From Pseudaquabacterium pictum (GTDB lineage Bacteria; Pseudomonadota; Gammaproteobacteria; Burkholderiales; Burkholderiaceae_C), in contig NZ_BJCL01000014.1 of NCBI RefSeq assembly GCF_005403045.1, forward strand, positions 62,001 to 126,000: DNA of 64,000 bases, read 5' to 3'. The position numbers were made by a program, and so were the translations under genes. Positions within the stretch are counted from its first letter, which is position 1, and every line of letters begins with the position of its first letter. The notes beneath the pieces are model-generated. The model was not told where the DNA came from, did not search any database, and worked only from the letters and a program-made list of their open reading frames with translations. Below are positions 46,512 to 55,264 of this stretch, one piece after another.

Positions 46512-46623
46512 CGCGTGTCGGCCGCCACCCAGGAGCAGCGCGCGGGCGACCTGCTGCAGTGCTGTCTGCAGGCGTCCATCAGCCTCTGCTTGAAGCCGTT
46601 CTGCCCTGGCTTCACATACTATT

Positions 46624-46673
46624 CGGTCTACCAATTGAACTTGCTCGTAAATTTATTGAACTCATCGGTCTAC
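46624..46673. promoter_or_regulatory. Phased direct repeats upstream of fasciclin gene
   Basis: CGGTCTAC occurs at 46624-46631 and 46666-46673 (42 bases apart) and ATTGAACT at 46634-46641 and 46655-46662 (21 bases apart). These spacings equal four and two DNA turns, so same-face binding of a regulator is plausible. They end 58 bases before the fasciclin ATG. Confidence 0.5.
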
Positions 46674-46731
46674 ATTGCATCCCAGTCAGTTCAACCCCGC
46701 CTGGCATCAGGCACTTTCTGGAGATCCACCG

Positions 46732-47184
46732 ATGAAGAAGCTGCTGATCGTTTCCGCCCTGAGCCTGGCCGCGCTGGGCGCACAAGCCAAGGACATCGTC
46801 GACACCGCCGTCGGTGCCGGCAACTTCAAGACCCTGGCCACCGCGCTGACCGCCGCCGGCCTGATCGACACCTTGAAGGGCAAGGGCCCGTTCACCGTGT
46901 TCGCGCCCACCGATGCCGCCTTTGCCAAGATCCCGAAGGCCGACCTGGACAAGCTGCTGGCCGACAAGGCCAAGCTGACCGCCGTGCTGACCTACCACGT
47001 GGTGCCCGGCAAGGTGATGGCCAAGGACGTGAAGGCCGGCAAGGTCAAGACGGTGCAGGGCGGTGAGATCACCGTGGCCACCACCGGTGGTGTGACGGTG
47101 GACGGCGCCAAGGTCTCGGCCACCGACATCGTGGCCGACAACGGCGTGATCCACGTCATCGACAGCGTCATCATGCCGAAGTGA
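46732..47184 (+). CDS. Secreted fasciclin (FAS1) domain protein
   Basis: 150 residues. Signal peptide ([19 protein letters not shown]). A single FAS1 domain follows, with both landmarks intact: H1 in [15 protein letters not shown] and H2 in [11 protein letters not shown], and the C-terminal [18 protein letters not shown]. Such proteins are cell-surface or secreted adhesion factors. GGAGA precedes the ATG by eight bases; upstream is the repeat-rich region. Adjacent to a secreted subtilase and PEP-CTERM gene, all fitting an extracellular-matrix theme. Confidence 0.93.
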   Translation: MKKLLIVSALSLAALGAQAKDIVDTAVGAGNFKTLATALTAAGLIDTLKGKGPFTVFAPTDAAFAKIPKADLDKLLADKAKLTAVLTYHVVPGKVMAKDVKAGKVKTVQGGEITVATTGGVTVDGAKVSATDIVADNGVIHVIDSVIMPK

Positions 47185-47273
47185 TGACTGCGGGGCGGGG
47201 CGGCGCAGAGATGCGCCGCCTTGGCCCGTGTTTTGCAACAGGCGCGTCATCGCACCACCCCGACAATGCAGCC

Positions 47274-47933
47274 ATGACCGAATTGATCGTCATTCGCCAT
47301 GGCGAAACGGATTGGAACCGCCAGCACCGCTTTCAGGGCCAGATCGATGTGCCGCTGAACGATGTCGGGCTGGCACAGGCCGACCGGCTGGGGCAACGCC
47401 TGGCTGGTGAGGCCATCGACGTGCTGGTGTGCAGCGACCTGCAGCGCGCCCGCCGCACCGCTGCGCCGCTGCACCTGCCGCGCGGCCTCGTGCCGGTGAT
47501 CGACCCGCTTTGGCGCGAGCAGAGCTTCGGCGTGCTCGAGGGCCTGGACGTGCCCACCATCCGCAGCCGCCATCCCGATCTGTGGAACCAGTGGGTGCGC
47601 CACGAGGCCGACTACGCGCTGCCCCAGGGCGGCGAGAGCAACACCGCCTTCCAGGCCCGGGTGTTGCAGGCGCTGCAGGCTGTGGTGGCCGCACACGCCG
47701 GCCGGCGCGTGGCGGTGGTCACCCACGGTGGCGTGCTCGACATGCTGTGGCGCACGGCGCAGGGCCTGCCACTGCGCGGCCCGCGCGAGTGCGAGATTCC
47801 CAACACCGGCATCAACCGGTTGCGCTGGACGGGCAGCCAACTGCAGATCCTGCGCTGGGCCGAGGCCGACCACCTGGCCGGCCTGCCTGCGCAGCCCAGC
47901 ACCGCCCAGGTCAGCGTGCCCGACGAGGCCTGA
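47274..47933 (+). CDS. Histidine phosphatase family protein (GpmB/CobC-like)
   Basis: 219 residues. The phosphohistidine motif is LIVIRHGETDWNRQ, and the second His is in VAVVTHGGVLDML. The acid/base Glu is in LWREQSFGVLEG. The group includes cofactor-independent phosphoglycerate mutase-like and alpha-ribazole phosphatase enzymes; substrate cannot be assigned. ATG chosen at 47274 because the family starts directly with the first strand. No cobalamin genes are nearby. A weak RBS lies before the ATG. 90 bases after the fasciclin gene. Confidence 0.9.
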   Translation: MTELIVIRHGETDWNRQHRFQGQIDVPLNDVGLAQADRLGQRLAGEAIDVLVCSDLQRARRTAAPLHLPRGLVPVIDPLWREQSFGVLEGLDVPTIRSRHPDLWNQWVRHEADYALPQGGESNTAFQARVLQALQAVVAAHAGRRVAVVTHGGVLDMLWRTAQGLPLRGPRECEIPNTGINRLRWTGSQLQILRWAEADHLAGLPAQPSTAQVSVPDEA

Positions 47934-48110
47934 CCCGTTCTGGCGCCTCTCGTGCGTCCTGGCAAGACTCCACGGTTCGACCCGGATCGAGTCGCCGCAC
48001 GGTTGGCTCGTACTCCGCAAATGATAAAAATGTTGGCGCGTCAGGCATTGGCGCTTCAGCGGACGCGACTCCACCCCTGTGTGCGCGTTTGCCCCGGATG
48101 AGGACATGGC

Positions 48111-49184
48111 ATGGGGATTCGAGAGTGGCTCCGCCCGGACATCGCGTCCCCGGAAACTTCGGCATGGCAGGCGTTGTCAGGCGTGGCGGAGGCCCTGGTC
48201 GTCTGTGCCGGCGCGGTGCTCGACATCGACGACGAGCAGCAACTGCTCCAACACTACTGTGACCAGCTGACTGAACTGGTGCCCAGCCTGCGGCTGGCCT
48301 GGATCTGGTTCGGCGATCCCGACACCCGCATGATCGTGCCGCAGGTGCGCGCCGGTGCGGCACGTGCCTATGCCGAGCACCTGTGCATCCCGCGCACGCG
48401 GCTGACCGAGCGCGGGCCGGCCTACCGCGCCCTGCAAGGCCAGCGCAGCGAGCCCTACCGCATCTCCGCCACGTCGCTGTTCGGGCCCTGGCGGGAGATG
48501 GCGCGGCAGCATGCCATGCAGGAGGTGCTGGTCCTGCCGCTGCAGTCCTCGGTGGACGCGCAGCGTGGCGTGCTGGCGCTGTATGCCGATGTGCCGGGCT
48601 ACTTCGAGCGCATCGGCCTGCCGCTTTTCGAGGCCATGGCGGGGCTGTTCAGCAGCGCGCTGTCGCGGGCGGCGCGCCACAAGGCGCTGGAGAACGCGGT
48701 GATGGTCGACGCACTGACCGGCCTGAAGAACCGCCATGCGGTGCCGGTGCTGCAGCGCCAGCTCCTGCGCGCAGACGACGATGCTGCCCCCGCGGCCTTG
48801 CTGCTGCTGGACATCGACCACTTCAAGTCGATCAACGATGTGCACGGCCATGCCGTCGGCGACCAGGTGCTGGGCGCCATCGGCCAGACCCTGCGCCTGC
48901 ATGTGCGCAGCGGTGACCTGGTGCTGCGCTGGGGCGGCGAGGAGTTCCTGCTGGGCCTGCCCGGCGCCAGCGCCGACGCGGCCTGGGCGGTGGCGGAGTC
49001 GCTGCGGCAGCAGGTCGCCGCCGTCCGCCATGTGCAGGCCGACGGCCAGCTGTTCAACGTGACCGTGTCGATCGGCGTGGCCAGCCTGCTGCCCGCCGAG
49101 AGCCTGGACCAGGCCGTGCAGCGCGCCGATGGCGCGCTGTATGCCGCCAAGCGCGGCGGCCGCAACCGCAGCGTGCTGGCCTGA
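48111..49184 (+). CDS. Diguanylate cyclase with N-terminal GAF-like sensor domain
   Basis: 357 residues. An N-terminal GAF-like domain (about residues 25-175) precedes a GGDEF domain (about 195-357) with DALTGLKNR, the active-site signature GGEEF (Gly275-Phe279), and the c-di-GMP inhibitory I-site RSGD five residues before it. All catalytic residues look intact, so it should make c-di-GMP in the cytosol and be feedback inhibited. No membrane segment. The upstream 177 bases hold an AT-rich patch at 48018-48036 (ATGATAAAAATGTT). Second messenger output could tie to the surface proteins here, but that is inference. Confidence 0.93.
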   Translation: MGIREWLRPDIASPETSAWQALSGVAEALVVCAGAVLDIDDEQQLLQHYCDQLTELVPSLRLAWIWFGDPDTRMIVPQVRAGAARAYAEHLCIPRTRLTERGPAYRALQGQRSEPYRISATSLFGPWREMARQHAMQEVLVLPLQSSVDAQRGVLALYADVPGYFERIGLPLFEAMAGLFSSALSRAARHKALENAVMVDALTGLKNRHAVPVLQRQLLRADDDAAPAALLLLDIDHFKSINDVHGHAVGDQVLGAIGQTLRLHVRSGDLVLRWGGEEFLLGLPGASADAAWAVAESLRQQVAAVRHVQADGQLFNVTVSIGVASLLPAESLDQAVQRADGALYAAKRGGRNRSVLA

Positions 49185-49205
49185 GGCGCGGGACCGGCGC
49201 GGCAG

Positions 49206-50546
49206 CTAGTGGGCCAGCGCCGGCAACCCCAGCGCCGCGTACACACCGTGCAGCCGGCGCTTCAGCCGCTGGCTCTGCGGCTGGGCATTGGCCCGCGGCT
49301 GCAGCAGGTTCTGGACGGCGGCCAGGTGGCCGGCACGCGTCAGCGCGTCGATGTGCAGCTGCTCGAACAGGTCGCGCTGCGCATGGCTGCCGCCGATCAG
49401 CGCCAGCCGCGGCAGGGCGGTGGTGAGGCCATCCGCCGCGGCTGACCACTGGCCGCGCGCATGGGCGAGCAGGCCGCGGGCTGCCGGCACCGCCACCTGC
49501 TGCCAGGCGGCGCGCTGGGCCGCCGGCGCCAGCGGCGCATGGGCCTCGATGGCGGCCAGCAGGGCATCCGCCTCGGGTCGGCCGGCGCGGGCCAGGCCGT
49601 AGAGGTATTGCAGGTCGAGGAAGGGCTGCACCTGGTCATGCACCCGGCCGGTCAGGTGGCTGGCCAGGGCATCCCAGCGGTCGCCCACGGCCACGCCGGC
49701 CAGCTCCAGCCGGGCCAGCAGCGAGACCGCACCCACCTGGTCCTGCGAGTAGCTGGTGTCCACGCCCCACACCTGCCGGTCGTACAGCGCCAGCGCCGCG
49801 GCATCGTCGCCCAGCTCGATGTGGAACAGCGCCAGGTGCCACCACAGGTGGCAGCGCATGAAGCTGGTCAGGCCCTGCCAGGGCGCGCTGACCTGGTGCA
49901 GCAGGTAGGCGCCCTCGGCGACGCGGCCGTCGGTCAGCATCACATGGGCCAGCGCATGCTGGGCCCAGGGCTCGCTGGGCTGCATGGCCAGGGCGCGCCG
50001 TGCGGCGGCCTCGGCCAGGTCGAGCCGGTGGCACTGTTCCCAGCCGAAGGCGGCCAGGCCGTGCACCGCGGCCACCTCGGGCGCGGCGTCCACCGCCGGC
50101 AGGGCCAGCTTCAGCAGCGTGGGCGCATCGCCCAGGTTGAAGGCGTGGTACTGGCCCAGCTTGATGGCGGCCAGGTCGCGCGGGTGGTCATGTGCCAGCG
50201 CGGCATGCAGCGCCAGCGCGCCACCGATGTCGCCATCCACCCAGCGGGCCACGGCCTCGGCCAGGCGGCGCTCCCGGTCGGTGGCCGGCAGGTTGGCGGC
50301 GCGGGCACGGGCCAGGTGGGCGCGGGCCTTGGGCGGGCCGGCGGGAGATTCGCTGAACATCCACAGCACGGCGGCCCAGGTCTGCACGACCAGGCTGTCG
50401 TCCACCTCGGCCGCCGGCAGCACCGCCAGGATGCTGGGCGTGTAGCCCAGGAAGCCGTGGATGAAGCCGTTGACCGCCGCCGCGCTGGCGTCGTGCTGCA
50501 GCGTCAGCGGATGGCCGAAGGGGTCGGTGGCCGTCGGCACGGTCAT
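49206..50546 (-). CDS. Tetratricopeptide-repeat-like protein
   Basis: 446 residues of helix-rich sequence with several degenerate TPR units (for example YHAFNLGDAPTLLKLALPAVD, LDLAEAAARRALAMQPSEPW, GDDAAALALYDRQVW). No signal peptide, so cytosolic. Length and pattern match the 'TPR-containing protein' group sometimes found near ABC transporters. The ATG overlaps the stop of the upstream solute-binding gene by four bases (ATGA), meaning coupled translation. No catalytic motif is visible; it may scaffold or regulate. Convergent with the diguanylate cyclase gene. Confidence 0.8.
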   Translation of the reverse strand: MTVPTATDPFGHPLTLQHDASAAAVNGFIHGFLGYTPSILAVLPAAEVDDSLVVQTWAAVLWMFSESPAGPPKARAHLARARAANLPATDRERRLAEAVARWVDGDIGGALALHAALAHDHPRDLAAIKLGQYHAFNLGDAPTLLKLALPAVDAAPEVAAVHGLAAFGWEQCHRLDLAEAAARRALAMQPSEPWAQHALAHVMLTDGRVAEGAYLLHQVSAPWQGLTSFMRCHLWWHLALFHIELGDDAAALALYDRQVWGVDTSYSQDQVGAVSLLARLELAGVAVGDRWDALASHLTGRVHDQVQPFLDLQYLYGLARAGRPEADALLAAIEAHAPLAPAAQRAAWQQVAVPAARGLLAHARGQWSAAADGLTTALPRLALIGGSHAQRDLFEQLHIDALTRAGHLAAVQNLLQPRANAQPQSQRLKRRLHGVYAALGLPALAH

Positions 50547-52036
50547 CCCCAGCTGAGTGCCGACAGGTCGTTGGCCGAGATCGGCATGTCCTTCCACACG
50601 CCCTTCAGGCGCGCTGCGGCCACGGTGATGGCGGTGGGCTGGTACAGGTAGGCCAGCACCGCGTCATCGGCCACCAGGCGCTGGGCCTCGGCCAGCAGGG
50701 CATGGCGCTGCTTGATGTCGGCGGTGCTGTTGATCTTGTCCCACAGTGCGTTGAACTTGGGGTTTTCGTAGTTCCAGTAGTAGCCCGGCCGCGCGAAGTT
50801 GCCGAAGTCCAGCGGCTCGACATGGCTGATGATGGTCAGGTCGTAGCTCTTCTGGCCGTACACGCCGGACAGCCACTGCGCCCATTCCACGTTCTCCTGC
50901 TTGGCCACGATGCCCACCTTGGCCAGCATCGCGGCGATCACCTCGCCGCCCTGGCGGGCATAGGGCGCGGGCGGCAGCTTCAGGCTCAGCTCCAGCGGCG
51001 TGGTCACGCCGGCCTCCTTCAGCAACGCGCGGGCGCGGTCGGGGTTGAAGGCGTTGACCGCGGTCAGGTCCACATAGCCCGGCGCGCCGGGCACGTAAAA
51101 GCTGCCGATGGGCGCGCCGAAGCCGTTGGCCACACCATCGATCACCTGCTTGCGGTCAATCGCCATGGCGATGGCCCGGCGCACCCGCACGTCATCCAGC
51201 GGCTTCTTCTTGTTGTTGATCGCCACCACCGTCTTGGCGCGCGTGCCGCCCACCAGCACCTGGAAGCGCTTGTCGGCGCGGAACTGCGCCAGGTTGCGCG
51301 CGGCTGACACCCGCGGGAACAGATCCACATCGCCCGCCAGCAGGGCCGCCACCTGGGCCGCCGCATCGCTGATGAAGCGGATGGTGACGCGGCGCAGCGC
51401 GATGGACTTCACATCCCGGTGGCCATCCCAGCGGCTGAGCACCAGGTTGTTGCCCTTGGCCCAGCTGTCGAGCTTGAACGGCCCGGTGCCCACCGGCTGG
51501 GTGTTGTTGGTGGCCGCGCTCCTGGGCTCGACGATGGACGCGGTGGCCTGGCCGATCTGGAACAGGAAGTCGGGGTTGGTGTTCTTGAGGGTGATGACGA
51601 TGGTGAGGTCATCGGTCGCCCGCATGTTGACGATGTTGGCGAACACCGCCTTGTCCTTGTTGGTGCTGTCGGGTGCCACCGCGCGCTCGAACGCGTACTT
51701 CACCGTGGCGGCGTTGAAGGGCTCGCCGTTGTGGAACTTGACGCCCGGGCGCAGCGTGAAGGCCCAGGTCTTGTTGTCGGGCGTCACCGTCCAGCTGGTG
51801 GCCAGCAGCGGGGCGATGGTGCTGTCCGACCGGATCTTGGTGAGCGTCTCCAGCACGTTGTACTGCACCACCTCGGCGATGGCCGATGCGGCGCCAGCGG
51901 TCGGGTCCAGGCCCGGCGGCTCCAGCGTCATCGCCAGCACCAGGCTGTCCTTCTTCGACTGGGACCAGGCGGCAGGCGCCAGTCCGGTCAGCGTGGCGGC
52001 GGCGGTGGCAGTCAGGGCGGTGCGGCGGCGGATCAT
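50543..52036 (-). CDS. Family 5 extracellular solute-binding protein (third SBP)
   Basis: 497 residues. Signal peptide (RRRTALTATAAATLTGLAPAAW) with twin arginines, then the SBP_bac_5 core (LAMTLEPPGLDPT; QPVGTGPFKLDSW; RRAIAMAIDRKQVIDGV). Predicted binding protein for a peptide-type ABC importer, most like the nickel/peptide subgroup. No permease or ATPase genes follow; instead a TPR gene overlaps it by four bases. It is only distantly related to the tandem pair at the left edge. The upstream gap of 127 bases contains no clear promoter. Confidence 0.9.
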   Translation of the reverse strand: MIRRRTALTATAAATLTGLAPAAWSQSKKDSLVLAMTLEPPGLDPTAGAASAIAEVVQYNVLETLTKIRSDSTIAPLLATSWTVTPDNKTWAFTLRPGVKFHNGEPFNAATVKYAFERAVAPDSTNKDKAVFANIVNMRATDDLTIVITLKNTNPDFLFQIGQATASIVEPRSAATNNTQPVGTGPFKLDSWAKGNNLVLSRWDGHRDVKSIALRRVTIRFISDAAAQVAALLAGDVDLFPRVSAARNLAQFRADKRFQVLVGGTRAKTVVAINNKKKPLDDVRVRRAIAMAIDRKQVIDGVANGFGAPIGSFYVPGAPGYVDLTAVNAFNPDRARALLKEAGVTTPLELSLKLPPAPYARQGGEVIAAMLAKVGIVAKQENVEWAQWLSGVYGQKSYDLTIISHVEPLDFGNFARPGYYWNYENPKFNALWDKINSTADIKQRHALLAEAQRLVADDAVLAYLYQPTAITVAAARLKGVWKDMPISANDLSALSWG

Positions 52037-52163
52037 CCAGGGCTCCCAGGCGATTGAACAAGCGGCTACAGGCCGCCCGGGTTGGATGGTAGCGGCGGCG
52101 CCTGGTTCAGTGCCGGCGCCGCATCCAGGCTGCGGGACCGGCCGGACCGCCAGCCGGGGGTGC

Positions 52164-52808
52164 TCAGACCAGTTCCTGCACCGCCAGGAAGTGGCAGGTG
52201 CTGCCGGTGATGACGAACAGGTGCCAGATCAGGTGGCTGTAGGGCAGGCGCCGGTCGAGCAGGAAGAACAGGCTGCCCAGCGAATAGGCCACGCCGCCGG
52301 CCACCAGCAGGCGCAGGCCGGCCGGCGGCAGCGCCGCCAGCATCGGCTGGGCCACCGCAGCCACCAGCCAGCCGTAGGCCAGGTACAGCAGGGTGGACGC
52401 CAGCCGGTGCTGCAGCCGGTTGCCCAGCTTCAGCGCCATGCCCAGCAGGGCCACGGCCCACACCGCGGCCAGCGTGCCGGTGCCTTCGCCGCGTTGCAGC
52501 GCCGCCAGCGCAAACGGCGTGAAGCTGCCGGCGATGAACAGGAAGATCACCGCATGGTCGCACTTGCGCAGCCAGCGCTTGGCCTGGCCCACCGGCGCCG
52601 CGTGGTAGACGGCCGACACCAGGTACATCAGCACCATGCTGCCCACGAACACGCCCACACCGACCTGGCGCATCGGGTGCTGGGCGGCGTCCACCTGCTG
52701 GGCCAGCGCCGGCATGGCGAACAGCGCCAGCACGCAGCCCAGCGCATGGCTGACGGCGTTGGCGCGCTCTTCCCGGCCCGTCTGGCTGAATGCCATGTCG
52801 TCTTGCAT
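52164..52808 (-). CDS. Hemolysin III/TrhA family membrane protein
   Basis: 214 residues with about seven hydrophobic helices. Family motifs visible: REERANAVSHALGCVLALFA at the start, SAVYHAAP, RKCDHAVIFLFIAGSFTPF and SHLIWHLFVITGSTCHFLAV near the end. The His residues form the zinc site of PAQR-like proteins. Role in bacteria unclear (membrane homeostasis). Two start ATGs (52808 and 52796) are possible. Divergent from the TonB receptor across 183 bases. The much longer open frame in this position is a shadow of that receptor. Confidence 0.9.
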   Translation of the reverse strand: MQDDMAFSQTGREERANAVSHALGCVLALFAMPALAQQVDAAQHPMRQVGVGVFVGSMVLMYLVSAVYHAAPVGQAKRWLRKCDHAVIFLFIAGSFTPFALAALQRGEGTGTLAAVWAVALLGMALKLGNRLQHRLASTLLYLAYGWLVAAVAQPMLAALPPAGLRLLVAGGVAYSLGSLFFLLDRRLPYSHLIWHLFVITGSTCHFLAVQELV

Positions 52809-52907
52809 CGGCTGCCCCGGTTGCGGCGGTGCTCCGGCAGCACCGCCCCATGGCTGCATGTCGGCCGCGGCGGGGTGGCGCTGCAGGCCGCAGTTGTGCC
52901 GCAGCCA

Positions 52908-52919
52908 TTGCAATTGCAA
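52908..52919. promoter_or_regulatory. 12-bp perfect palindrome between hemolysin III and TonB receptor
   Basis: TTGCAATTGCAA, an AT-rich palindrome in a GC-rich divergent promoter region, 73 bases before the receptor start. Candidate operator. It does not look like a Fur box. Confidence 0.4.
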
Positions 52920-52991
52920 GCAGATGTGGCGTGGCGCCGGCACCGGGCGCGCGGCCGTGCCGCAGGCCGCACCGCACAATCGGCGCCCACG

Positions 52992-55256
52992 ATGACTGCC
53001 GCCATTTCTTCCACCCGGGCCGTGACGGCCTGCCTGCTGCTGGCTGCCAGCCCGGCGTTGCAGGCCCAAGCGGCCGCCGCGCCGCCAGCGGCGGCTGCCT
53101 CGGCTCCAGCCGCCAACCGGCCGCAGCAGGTGGAGGTGACCGGCACCACCACGCCCGAGCGCAACGACGAACGCCGCCGCGCCACCGCCAGCCGCATCAC
53201 CTACGGCCGCGAGGAGCTCGATCGCATGGGCGATGCCAGTCTGGGCGAGGTGCTCAAGCGCCTGCCGGGCGTCACCCTGGGCGGGCCGCCCGGCCGCGGC
53301 GGCCAGGTGCGCATGCGCGGCATGGGCGGCGGCTACACCCAGATCCTGATCGACGGTCAGCGCATGGCACCGGGCTTCTCGCTGGATTCCATCGCGCCGG
53401 AGCAGATCGAGAAGATCGAGATCATGCGGGCGCCGGTGGCCGAGTTCGGCACCCGCGCCATCGCCGGCACGATCAACGTGGTGATGCGCAGCGACTTCAA
53501 GCGCAAGGCCAACGAGTTCAAGGTCGGCGGTGGCGCCGACGGCAGCCGGCCCCAGGCGGGCGCCAGCTGGGCCACCAACGGCCAGGCCGACAGCCTGGGC
53601 TACAACCTGTCGGCCACGGTGTTCCAGGGCGGGCAGGACAGCGACACCACCACCAGCACCCTGGCCCGGGATGCCGGCGGCCGCACCACGCTGGACCAGC
53701 GGGTGCACAGCACCAGCGAGGGCACGCGCCGCGGCTTGTTCGCCAACGGCCGGCTGCAGTGGCGCCTGGGCCCCGGCCAGAGCCTGGACCTGCAGCCCTT
53801 CGTGAACCTGGTGCGCAGCCGCAGCGATGGCCTGTCGGTGCTGGACCAGCGGGCGGGCGACGATGTGCCCTACACCCGCGCCACCAGCCAGAGCGAGACC
53901 ACGTGGCAGATGGCCCGCCTGGGCGGCGCCTGGAACACCACCACCGGCAGCGGCGGCCGGCTGCAGGTGCGCTTCGGCAGTCGGCTGTCGGAATCCACCA
54001 GCCGCAGCAACCGCTTCGAGACCGGCGGCAGCCGCGGTGCGCCCCGCCAGCGGGTGGACGACAGCGGCAACCGCGAGCTGTCGCTGGACATGAACGGCAA
54101 GTTTTCGCAGCTGATCGCCGACCGCCACAGCGCCAGCGCCGGCTGGGAGCTGGAACGCACCAGCCGCGACGACCGCCGCAGCATCGCTGTCGATGGCAAG
54201 CCGCAGGCCGCCGACTTCGGCGAGAACCTCACCGCCCAGGTGCAGCGCCTGGCGCTGTATGCCCAGGACGAATGGGAGTGGAGCAAGCAGTTCTCGTTCT
54301 ACGTCGGCGCCCGCTGGGAGGCCATCGACACCCGCAGCGACGCGTTGCAGAACCGCCCGGCGGTGGCCAACCGCAGCGCGGTGTTCGCCCCGCTGGCGCA
54401 CATGGTGTGGAAGTTCCCCGAATCACCGCGCGACCAGCTGCGCCTGAGCCTGACGCGCAGCTACCGCAGCCCCAACCTGAGCCAGCTGATCGCCCGGCCG
54501 AGCTGGTCCACCGACCATGAGGACCGGACCAAGCCCAACAGCGCCAGCAAGCCCGACCGGTTGGGCAACCCCGACCTGAAGCCCGAGCTGGCCTGGGGCC
54601 TGGAGCTGGGCTACGAGCACTACCTGGACGCCGGTGGCGTGCTCACCGCCAACGTCTACCTGCGCCGCATCGACGACCTGATCCGCACTGTGCGCAGCAA
54701 CGCACCGCAGGTGGTGGCCTGGGCCACCGTGCCGCGCTACCTGGCGCAGCCGCAGAACGTCGGCCACGCCGACGCCGCCGGCCTGGAGCTGGAGGCCAAA
54801 GCCAGGCTGGTCGACCTGTGGGCGGAGGCGCCCGCGGCCGTGCAGGGCATCAGCCTGCGCGCCAATGCCAGCCTGATGTGGAGCCGCGTGGCCGGTGTGG
54901 CCGGCCCCGACAACCGGCTGGAGGGCCAGCCGCCGTGGACGGCCAACCTGGGCGCCGACTGGCCGGTGCGCGGCCTGCCGCTCACCGTGGGCGCCAGCTT
55001 GAACTACACCCCCGGGTTTCGGGTGCAGGAGATCGACGACCGCTTCAGCCGCCAGGGCGCCAAGCCGGTGCTCGACGTCAACGCGCTGTGGAAGCTGAAC
55101 ACCGATGCCAGCCTGCGCCTGACCGTCAGCAACGCCAGCGCCCGGCGCTATGACAGCGGCAGCACCATCCTGCTGGCCGATGGCAGCAGCGAGGCCACCG
55201 ACAGCCGCGCCCGGACCTTCACCACCGTCAACCTGCGGGCCGAGTTCCGCTTCTGA
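52992..55256 (+). CDS. TonB-dependent receptor
   Basis: 754 residues. Signal peptide (VTACLLLAASPALQA, cleaved near residue 28), an Ala/Pro-rich spacer, then PQQVEVTGT, where a TonB box would lie. The plug domain contains LGEVLKRLPGVTLGG and GRGGQVRMRGMGGGYTQILIDG, and beta-barrel strands continue to the C-terminal FTTVNLRAEFRF. Imports an iron chelate or other large ligand; ligand unknown. The ATG follows CCAC; a longer open frame reaching back over the solute-binding gene is a shadow. An ankyrin-repeat gene follows 8 bases later. Confidence 0.9.
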   Translation: MTAAISSTRAVTACLLLAASPALQAQAAAAPPAAAASAPAANRPQQVEVTGTTTPERNDERRRATASRITYGREELDRMGDASLGEVLKRLPGVTLGGPPGRGGQVRMRGMGGGYTQILIDGQRMAPGFSLDSIAPEQIEKIEIMRAPVAEFGTRAIAGTINVVMRSDFKRKANEFKVGGGADGSRPQAGASWATNGQADSLGYNLSATVFQGGQDSDTTTSTLARDAGGRTTLDQRVHSTSEGTRRGLFANGRLQWRLGPGQSLDLQPFVNLVRSRSDGLSVLDQRAGDDVPYTRATSQSETTWQMARLGGAWNTTTGSGGRLQVRFGSRLSESTSRSNRFETGGSRGAPRQRVDDSGNRELSLDMNGKFSQLIADRHSASAGWELERTSRDDRRSIAVDGKPQAADFGENLTAQVQRLALYAQDEWEWSKQFSFYVGARWEAIDTRSDALQNRPAVANRSAVFAPLAHMVWKFPESPRDQLRLSLTRSYRSPNLSQLIARPSWSTDHEDRTKPNSASKPDRLGNPDLKPELAWGLELGYEHYLDAGGVLTANVYLRRIDDLIRTVRSNAPQVVAWATVPRYLAQPQNVGHADAAGLELEAKARLVDLWAEAPAAVQGISLRANASLMWSRVAGVAGPDNRLEGQPPWTANLGADWPVRGLPLTVGASLNYTPGFRVQEIDDRFSRQGAKPVLDVNALWKLNTDASLRLTVSNASARRYDSGSTILLADGSSEATDSRARTFTTVNLRAEFRF

Positions 55257-55264
55257 GGCCAACC

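Larger units (their letters stand above)
45957..46731. other. 775-base gene-free region between divergent subtilase and fasciclin genes
   Basis: No open frame here has convincing start, RBS or protein character. It holds two copies of a 15-base motif, a perfect inverted repeat near the subtilase, and an AT-richer stretch (46610-46690) with paired direct repeats next to the fasciclin gene. A short hairpin GCCTG-GCAT-CAGGC lies at 46699-46712. Best read as a long double promoter region. Confidence 0.6.

Noticed and set aside
46500-46515. Second possible sigma-54 promoter TGGCACCGTGTCCGCG on the fasciclin side
   Set aside because: GG-N10-GC spacing is right, but the -12 box lacks the TT of TTGC and the site is 217 bases from the gene, so it is recorded as part of the repeated motif instead.
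51108-52991. N-terminal extension of the TonB receptor frame across the solute-binding and hemolysin III genes
   Set aside because: The extension is antisense to two recognisable genes and lacks a signal peptide; the ATG at 52992 gives a normal receptor with a signal sequence.
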